34,816 nucleotides of DNA. It comes from Paucilactobacillus wasatchensis. GTDB lineage: Bacteria > Bacillota > Bacilli > Lactobacillales > Lactobacillaceae. The stretch covers positions 1 through 34,816 of the forward strand of contig NZ_AWTT01000020.1 in NCBI RefSeq assembly GCF_000876205.1, given 5' to 3'. Below are positions 29,963 to 34,816 of the stretch, in pieces (within the stretch, counting starts at the first letter, position 1; every line of letters starts with the position of its first letter). A model generated the notes under the pieces. The model was not told where the DNA came from, ran no database searches, and worked only from the letters and a program-made list of their open reading frames with translations. A program made the position numbers and the translations under genes.

Positions 29963-30007
29963 AAAAAAATGGGCGCACCTGGTTCAGATTCGAACTAGGT
30001 ACGGCCA
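29963..30007 (-). terminator. Long imperfect hairpin terminator of the murE operon
   Basis: On the minus strand TGGCCGTACCTAGTTC pairs with GAACCAGGTGCGCCCA with three isolated mismatches, followed by seven T residues. It lies 47 bp after the aldo/keto reductase stop. The upper stem and loop resemble a tRNA T-arm (GTTCGAATC). Confidence 0.75.
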
Positions 30008-30054
30008 ATTTTTACATTATGTCATGGTTTCTTACGTGTTTGAAAATACTCTGA

Positions 30055-31038
30055 TTACCATCTGTACTTAACCACTGGTTCAAAATATTTTTGATAAACA
30101 TTTTTGGCGAGATCCATTTGTGCTGCGGTTAGTGCGGGTAGGTTGTCAGCACCTGTATTTGCAGCGATTTGGCTAGCATTACTGGCACCTGGGATAATGG
30201 TAGAAACCGCATTGAACATTAATATCCAACGTAGTGCGGTTTGGGCAAGATTATTCGTGCCAAGTTGGTCCTTTAATTCATTAGCAGCCTTAACACCAGT
30301 TGCGTAATCAACACCAGCAAATGTTTCACCCTGATCAAACGCTTGACCATGGCGATTAAAGTTGCGGTGATCGTTTTGCCCAAATTGAGTTGCCAGCGTA
30401 TATTTACCGGTTAATAAACCGCTCGCCAATGGCACTCGAATAATGGTCCCTACGTTTTGCTGCTGTGCTAATTTGAAGAACAAGTCCGCCGGTTTTTGCC
30501 GAAAAATATTGAAAATAATTTCAACCGCCGAAATATCATAATCCAATGCCTTAATCGCCTCTTCGATTCGCTCCACACTGACACCATAATGTTTAATTTT
30601 ACCGGCGGCCTTTAAATCATCCAAGGCAGCAAAAACTTCTTTACGGTAGTACACATCCGTTGGAGGACAATGCAGTAAAATTAAATCAAGACTATCCGTG
30701 CCTAAATTTTGAAGTGATTGTTCAACAAATTGTTCTAGGTTCTCTCGGGAATAATTACTGATGGCATTGGGTTCGATACCACGCCCACATTTCGTTGAAA
30801 CATAGATTTGGCGATCGGGGTGAGCGGCTAAAAACTGACCAATCGCTTTTTCACTATGACCGTCTTGGTAAATATCAGCGGTATCAAAGAAATTAACGCC
30901 TGCTTGGTAAGCTTCTTCCAAGGTTTGCATGGCATCTGTTTCATCAAATGGTTCGCCCCATTTAGAACCTAATTGCCAGGTGCCTAAAGATATTTCACTA
31001 ACTTGATAATTTGTTTTTCCTAATGTTCGATATTTCAT
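30055..31038 (-). CDS. Aldo/keto reductase
   Basis: A 327-residue cytosolic (beta/alpha)8 oxidoreductase using NADPH. The catalytic tetrad is complete: D52 (FDTAD), Y57, K83 (STKCG) and H123 (LLHCPP). The C-terminal part has the nucleotide-binding IPGASNASQIAANTG. It belongs to the broad group of bacterial aldo/keto reductases; the substrate cannot be named. ATG 31038 has AGGAGC upstream. It is the third gene of murE-symporter-reductase, 20 bp after the symporter, and is followed by a strong terminator. Its link to cell-wall synthesis is unclear and may be only operon membership. Confidence 0.88.
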   Translation of the reverse strand: MKYRTLGKTNYQVSEISLGTWQLGSKWGEPFDETDAMQTLEEAYQAGVNFFDTADIYQDGHSEKAIGQFLAAHPDRQIYVSTKCGRGIEPNAISNYSRENLEQFVEQSLQNLGTDSLDLILLHCPPTDVYYRKEVFAALDDLKAAGKIKHYGVSVERIEEAIKALDYDISAVEIIFNIFRQKPADLFFKLAQQQNVGTIIRVPLASGLLTGKYTLATQFGQNDHRNFNRHGQAFDQGETFAGVDYATGVKAANELKDQLGTNNLAQTALRWILMFNAVSTIIPGASNASQIAANTGADNLPALTAAQMDLAKNVYQKYFEPVVKYRW

Positions 31039-31058
31039 TTTTTCAGCTCCTAGATTGG

Positions 31059-32312
31059 CTAGTGGATCGTTAAATAATCTTTTAGCCAGTTTTTTCCCTC
31101 CACAAACCGTGTCACCAACATAGCCGCAGTTGTGTTACTAGTTGAATTTAACAATGTGGCGGGGATATCAATAATTTCACTAATAATTAAAATTAGTGGC
31201 AAGGCAGTCATTGGAAACCCAAAAACGGTGATAATAACTGTCTCAGCCACAAAGCCGCCACCCGGAATGGCACTCATAACGACTCCCACTAAAAAGCCAA
31301 CGCAGATAATAAGCACGGCATTTTCAAGTGTTGCAATATTGCGACCAAATAAAACGAATAGAAACGTCGCCTTTAAAACACCACCAAAAACAGAGCCATC
31401 TTTGTGTGTATTAGCGCCCAACGGAATTACCGTTTCAGCAATGTCTGGGGTGACCCCCATTTTTTTAGTGTATTCTAGGTTAACTGGAATGGAGGCCGCC
31501 GATGAGCTAGTGGCAATGGCCGTAATTGCTGGAGCACCAATATTTTGCCAGAATGTTTTAAGGCCAGTGTTACCGCCAGCCACCAGCGCGTAACCACTCA
31601 TCACAACGAAAAAGTAGACAACGGTAAAGCCAAGGTAGACGAGCCAAGTCCTCAAATACGTACCGACCATTTCAGCTCCAAGGTTACCAATGACGGTAGC
31701 AAAAAAACACCCCAAACCAATTGGAGCGTAATACATAATATATTTAACGATTTTCATCGTCACAATGTTGCCAGCCGCCAGTAATTTAGCGTATGGTTCT
31801 GCGGCTTTGCCGGATGTTGATGTGGCAATACCAGTAAAAATCGCCACTACAATTAACGCTAGCATGTTATTTTTGGATAAAATTTTGCTGAAATCATCCA
31901 CAGTAAACGTTTGGACGATTCGTTCTAACCCTGAAGTGCTACTGGTAGAGGCATTTTTAATATGGCCCATTAGATGGTGGATGCTTGCCATGTCGACATT
32001 GTTGATTGGTCGAAAAATGAGCACGGCAAAATAGCCGAGTACCGCTGAAATTAGCGCAGTACTCAAGAAAACCACTAAGGTAACACCAAGAATTTTACCA
32101 AGCCGCTTCATTTCAGTCATGCTAGCAATAGCAGACGAAATACTGAAAAAAACTAACGGAATCAAGATCATGTACATTAGATTTAAAAACAGATCCCCAA
32201 ATGGTTTGACGACGTTAACTTTGGTGCCCCAAATAACGCCGGCAATGCCACCAAGAATTAATCCAAGCAATAGTAAGATGGTACCGCGATAGTTTTTCCA
32301 GAATTTGGTCAT
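31059..32312 (-). CDS. Dicarboxylate/amino acid:cation symporter (DAACS/SDF family)
   Basis: A 417-residue membrane transporter of the glutamate-transporter fold. The family's serine-rich hairpin is seen as ATSSSAAS (S269-S271), the second hairpin as IPGGGF, and helix 8 as D382 with N389 and N393. The core motif usually written NMDGT reads NTHKDGS here (301-307), so sodium and substrate coordination is probably changed. Members carry glutamate, aspartate, serine/threonine or dicarboxylates with Na+ or H+. ATG 32312 has AAGGAG upstream. It lies 25 bp after murE in the same operon. An amino acid for peptidoglycan precursors would be an attractive substrate but this is speculation. Confidence 0.85.
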   Translation of the reverse strand: MTKFWKNYRGTILLLLGLILGGIAGVIWGTKVNVVKPFGDLFLNLMYMILIPLVFFSISSAIASMTEMKRLGKILGVTLVVFLSTALISAVLGYFAVLIFRPINNVDMASIHHLMGHIKNASTSSTSGLERIVQTFTVDDFSKILSKNNMLALIVVAIFTGIATSTSGKAAEPYAKLLAAGNIVTMKIVKYIMYYAPIGLGCFFATVIGNLGAEMVGTYLRTWLVYLGFTVVYFFVVMSGYALVAGGNTGLKTFWQNIGAPAITAIATSSSAASIPVNLEYTKKMGVTPDIAETVIPLGANTHKDGSVFGGVLKATFLFVLFGRNIATLENAVLIICVGFLVGVVMSAIPGGGFVAETVIITVFGFPMTALPLILIISEIIDIPATLLNSTSNTTAAMLVTRFVEGKNWLKDYLTIH

Positions 32313-32337
32313 AATTCAATTTCTCCTTGAATGAAAA

Positions 32338-33816
32338 CTAGCGTGTTTCGTCAAAAAAATCATTTACTACTTCAACATCATCAAAATGGTGTTTGGTGGT
32401 ACCGACAATTTGGTAGTCTTCGTGGCCTTTACCCGCGATTAAAACGACGTCGCCAGGTTCGGCCTGAGTCAGTGCAAAGTAGATTGCATCTCTACGGTCC
32501 GAGTTACGGGTATAAGACTTGGTAGATAAACCAGTGACCATTTCATCAAGAATTGATTCGGGATCCTCAGTCCGCGGATTATCCGAGGTAAAGACGGCAT
32601 CCGTAGCGTTGGCAACAGCAATTTTGGCCATGATTGGCCGTTTCTCGGTTTCACGATCACCACCACAGCCAACAACACAAAAGACGCGTTGGTTAGCAAA
32701 AGCATTAATTGTATTTAGAACGTTTTTTAAACCATCAGGAGTGTGGGCATAGTCGACAATGACCGTGATGTCATAATCATTTGGTACAACCTGAAACCGA
32801 CCGCGAACACCCTGGACGTGTTCGAGGGATTTAATAATATCTTCTGGGTTCAATCCGTGTTCATAGGTAGCACCAAATGCTGCTAAGGCGTTATAAACGT
32901 TAAAATCACCCATTAACTGAAGCTGAACTGGATAAGTTCGACCATAGATTTCTAGGTCAAATTTGGTCCCATGACTAGTTACGGCAATATTTTTTGCCTG
33001 GAGTAATCCTTGACCATGCGTACCATAGGTCAAGACATTTGCGGCGGTCTTTTCAATTAAACGACGGCCATATGGATCGTCAATGTTGATGACCGCTGTC
33101 TTTGTTTTTTGGCTTTTGTGATAACTATTGCCTAACTGTGAAAATAACAGTGCTTTAGCATCAAAATAATTTTCAATTGTTTTGTGATAATCCAGGTGAT
33201 CTTCCGTCAAGTTAGTAAAGACGGCAGTATCAAAGTCAACCCCCCAGGCACGTCCTTGAACGAGCGCAATGGAAGAAACTTCCATGGCACATTCCATGAC
33301 CCCTTGATCAACCATTTTACGTAGTAATTCTTGCGTGGTATGTGGATCTGGTGTGGTATTAATGGTTGGTAGTTTTTCCTCACCAATCTTATTGTACATT
33401 GTGCCGATAATACCAGTTGTACTGCCCTGATCGTCAAGGATTTTACTGATTAAATGAGTAATAGTTGTCTTACCGTTAGTACCGGTAACGCCAAACATTG
33501 TCATTGCGGCGCTTGGATCATCAAAAAAGCGCGCACTAATTTGGGCCAGTGCCCGATAAGTGTTGGGCACGGTAACCACGGTGGTCGTGCCAGTAATTTC
33601 AACCGGTCGTTCCACAATAATCAGGTTGGCACCAGCATCGGCGGCTTCTTGGACGTGTTCGTGGCCATCAAAATTTAATCCTTTGATGGCAACAAAACAA
33701 CAACCAGGAGTGAGGCGACGAGTATCTTGGGTCAAACCTGTAAACTCAATGTCGCGAAGTTTTTCTTTATCTTCGTGATTGGTTTGAAGGATTTCTGTTA
33801 ATTCAGCGGCCTTCAT
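32338..33816 (-). CDS. murE: UDP-N-acetylmuramyl-tripeptide synthetase MurE (DAP-type motif)
   Basis: A 492-residue cytosolic Mur ligase adding the third residue to UDP-MurNAc-L-Ala-D-Glu. The ATP loop is GTNGKTT (112-118), the carbamylated lysine is K221 (FDAKALLF), and the specificity motif is D412-N413-P414-R415. DNPR is the signature of enzymes adding meso-diaminopimelate; lysine-adding enzymes differ there. The start was set at ATG 33816, with GGAGATG upstream; an ATG 15 codons further upstream would place this ribosome site inside coding sequence. It is first gene of an operon with a symporter and an aldo/keto reductase, which is unusual for murE, and is transcribed against the fork. 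Confidence 0.94.
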   Translation of the reverse strand: MKAAELTEILQTNHEDKEKLRDIEFTGLTQDTRRLTPGCCFVAIKGLNFDGHEHVQEAADAGANLIIVERPVEITGTTTVVTVPNTYRALAQISARFFDDPSAAMTMFGVTGTNGKTTITHLISKILDDQGSTTGIIGTMYNKIGEEKLPTINTTPDPHTTQELLRKMVDQGVMECAMEVSSIALVQGRAWGVDFDTAVFTNLTEDHLDYHKTIENYFDAKALLFSQLGNSYHKSQKTKTAVINIDDPYGRRLIEKTAANVLTYGTHGQGLLQAKNIAVTSHGTKFDLEIYGRTYPVQLQLMGDFNVYNALAAFGATYEHGLNPEDIIKSLEHVQGVRGRFQVVPNDYDITVIVDYAHTPDGLKNVLNTINAFANQRVFCVVGCGGDRETEKRPIMAKIAVANATDAVFTSDNPRTEDPESILDEMVTGLSTKSYTRNSDRRDAIYFALTQAEPGDVVLIAGKGHEDYQIVGTTKHHFDDVEVVNDFFDETR

Positions 33817-33873
33817 ATTTTCATCTCCAGTTAAATTGTTTGTGAATATGGTTATATTCAACGATTAAACCTT

Positions 33874-33882
33874 ATTCTATCA
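33874..33882 (-). promoter_or_regulatory. Extended -10 promoter of murE
   Basis: TGATAGAAT on the minus strand is an extended -10 box, with a weak -35 (TTTATT) 17 bp upstream. It lies 58 bp before the murE start. Confidence 0.55.
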
Positions 33883-33928
33883 TTGTTAGATAGACGAATA
33901 AAGCAGAAACCAGATCATTTAAACTTTC

Positions 33929-33957
33929 ATGACAAGCGCGGGTAAAACCATTATAAT
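33929..33957 (+). promoter_or_regulatory. Distal promoter of lepB
   Basis: ATGACA (33929-33934) and TATAAT (33952-33957) are 17 bp apart. Transcription would begin near 33964, leaving a leader of about 207 nt. The leader has no T-box or known riboswitch motif that I can recognise. Confidence 0.6.
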
Positions 33958-34066
33958 GTAGGATTGTAGGTAAGAATCATTGTCGATAAGTTAGTTAGAG
34001 TCAATTAATCTGGCTAAATTAAGGTTTAATTATGGAGCAGTGAAACTGGAATAAAGTGGTGAGAGC

Positions 34067-34144
34067 ATGCAATTGGCGTGGGATTTATTGTTTGCTTATC
34101 TTCGCAGTTGTATTACAATGACAAATAAGAATACAGCAGAATAA
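34067..34144 (+). CDS. Possible 25-codon ORF in the lepB leader
   Basis: MQLAWDLLFAYLRSCI is the N-terminal part of a 25-residue reading frame ending 26 bp before lepB. GGTGAGAG precedes the ATG at short distance. The first half is amphipathic to hydrophobic. I do not recognise it; it may be a small membrane peptide, an upstream regulatory ORF or chance. Confidence 0.3.
   Translation: MQLAWDLLFAYLRSCITMTNKNTAE
34092..34119 (+). promoter_or_regulatory. Possible proximal promoter of lepB
   Basis: TTGCTT (34092-34097) and TACAAT (34114-34119) are 16 bp apart, about 50 bp before lepB. It lies inside the small ORF, so the two readings compete. Confidence 0.4.
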
Positions 34145-34170
34145 ATTAAATTAAGTGGGGATTTATTGAA

Positions 34171-34773
34171 ATGAAAGCATTGAAAGAAATTGTCAGCTGG
34201 ATTGTTCCGATTGTCATCGGACTATTAGTGGCATTATTGATCAAGGATTTTGTGTTTCAGCTGGTGCGGGTCGATGGTCCATCGATGCAGCCCAACTTGC
34301 AAAATAATGAACGGGTACTGGTATTTAAACAAACTAAGATTCGACGGGGCAGTGTGGTTGTTTTTGATGCTAATGGGGTTGACCCACAGGCAACGGTTAA
34401 GACAGACTACGTTAAGCGGGTCATTGGTAAACCAGGTGATACTGTTTCTGCAAATAACGGACAACTATACGTCAATGGCAAAAAGGTTAATCAAGACTAC
34501 ATCAGTAGTTCAGAGCGCTCTACGGGAACTGGTAATTGGACGATGGCTAGTATTTCGCAGGCCAATAAATGGCAAAAACATCTAGGGGCTACAAAGGTGC
34601 CAAAAGGTGAATACTTTGTTCTTGGGGATCACCGAAGCGTCTCGAATGATGGTCGCTACTGGGGCTTTGTTCCGAAAAAGAAAATTATTGGAGTCGTCAA
34701 GGTACCATTTTGGGCTACCAACAAAACTGAGCGCAGCAATGTTAATACCGAATGGAAAAACTTTTTTGATTAA
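34171..34773 (+). CDS. lepB: Signal peptidase I
   Basis: A 200-residue type I signal peptidase with one N-terminal membrane helix (about 7-29). It cleaves signal peptides of secreted proteins at the outer membrane face. The catalytic serine is S38 in DGPSMQPNL (box B) and the general base is K82 in DYVKRVIG (box D), with GDHRSVSNDGR as box E. Size and single anchor are those of Gram-positive SipS-type enzymes. GTGGGG precedes the ATG at 34171 by about 10 nt. It stands alone, divergent from the murE operon, with a long leader. The gene is complete; a terminator probably lies just past the window. Confidence 0.95.
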   Translation: MKALKEIVSWIVPIVIGLLVALLIKDFVFQLVRVDGPSMQPNLQNNERVLVFKQTKIRRGSVVVFDANGVDPQATVKTDYVKRVIGKPGDTVSANNGQLYVNGKKVNQDYISSSERSTGTGNWTMASISQANKWQKHLGATKVPKGEYFVLGDHRSVSNDGRYWGFVPKKKIIGVVKVPFWATNKTERSNVNTEWKNFFD

Positions 34774-34800
34774 AAATTAAATAACCTAACAATAGTGCAA

Positions 34801-34816
34801 GCAAGAAAATCCTTGC
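34801..34816 (+). terminator. Probable terminator of lepB, cut by window edge
   Basis: GCAAG and CTTGC form a 5-bp stem with a 6-nt loop at the very end of the window. A T-tract would have to follow outside. Confidence 0.35.

Noticed and set aside
29963-30007. A real tRNA gene on the minus strand
   Set aside because: Only a T-arm-like part is visible; no D arm, anticodon arm or pairing acceptor can be built.
31132-31593. 153-codon open frame antisense to the symporter
   Set aside because: A mirror of hydrophobic helix codons on the opposite strand, with no ribosome site or promoter.
33964-34170. T-box or metabolite riboswitch in the lepB leader
   Set aside because: No T-box bulge sequence, no terminator and no known aptamer core could be found by eye.

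Overview
The window is the chromosomal replication-origin region of a low-GC Gram-positive lactic acid bacterium, most likely of the family Lactobacillaceae. The evidence is gene order (rpmH-rnpA-yidC-jag-mnmE-mnmG on one side of the origin; dnaA-dnaN-yaaA-recF-gyrB-gyrA, rpsF-ssb-rpsR, gdpP-rplI-dnaB and walRK-yycH on the other), A-G-G-A-G-G ribosome sites, TTATCCACA DnaA boxes, and a pyruvate oxidase of the lactobacillar type. MurE carries the D-N-P-R motif typical of meso-diaminopimelate-adding enzymes. This would fit a DAP-type lactobacillus (for example the plantarum or vaccinostercus/Paucilactobacillus groups) rather than a Lys-type one; the genus is inference only.

Layout. 1-3088 (minus): the end of the window cuts walH(yycH), preceded by the essential WalK/WalR cell-wall two-component system. 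3304-3376: a tRNA-Lys(CUU) with its own promoter and terminator. 3654-9260: an accessory block with an M20 deacylase (plus strand), a parS-like site, a pyruvate oxidase-quinone oxidoreductase operon, a small zinc-ribbon protein of unknown role and an MFS transporter. 9407-13295 (minus): gdpP-rplI-dnaB, linking c-di-AMP turnover, L9 and the replicative helicase. 13471-14600 (minus): rpsF-ssb-rpsR. 14790-20648 (minus): yaaA-recF-gyrB-gyrA from one strong promoter. 20939-23569 (minus): dnaA-dnaN. 23570-24058: the upstream half of a bipartite oriC; the other half, with DnaA boxes, a GC patch, DnaA-trios and an AT-rich unwinding element, lies between dnaA and dnaN. 24059-29909 (plus): rpmH, rnpA, yidC, jag, mnmE, mnmG, broken up by intrinsic terminators and secondary promoters. 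30055-33816 (minus): a murE-symporter-aldo/keto reductase operon facing the replication fork. 34171-34773 (plus): signal peptidase I behind a leader of about 200 nt.

Most of the window is conserved housekeeping sequence, and I see no phage, insertion sequence, CRISPR array or defence system. The points worth a second look are regulatory and structural: a near-perfect parS at 4814-4829 and a weaker one inside gyrA, the DnaA-trio element, a consensus promoter firing straight into a terminator ahead of mnmE, a palindrome in the pox promoter spacer, the unusual murE operon with a symporter that has altered core motifs, and a long lepB leader with a possible 25-codon ORF. Several gene starts were moved on ribosome-site evidence (pox, dnaN, murE, the zinc-ribbon gene), and non-ATG starts were noted for walK, yaaA, dnaA, gyrA, gyrB, yidC and mnmE.
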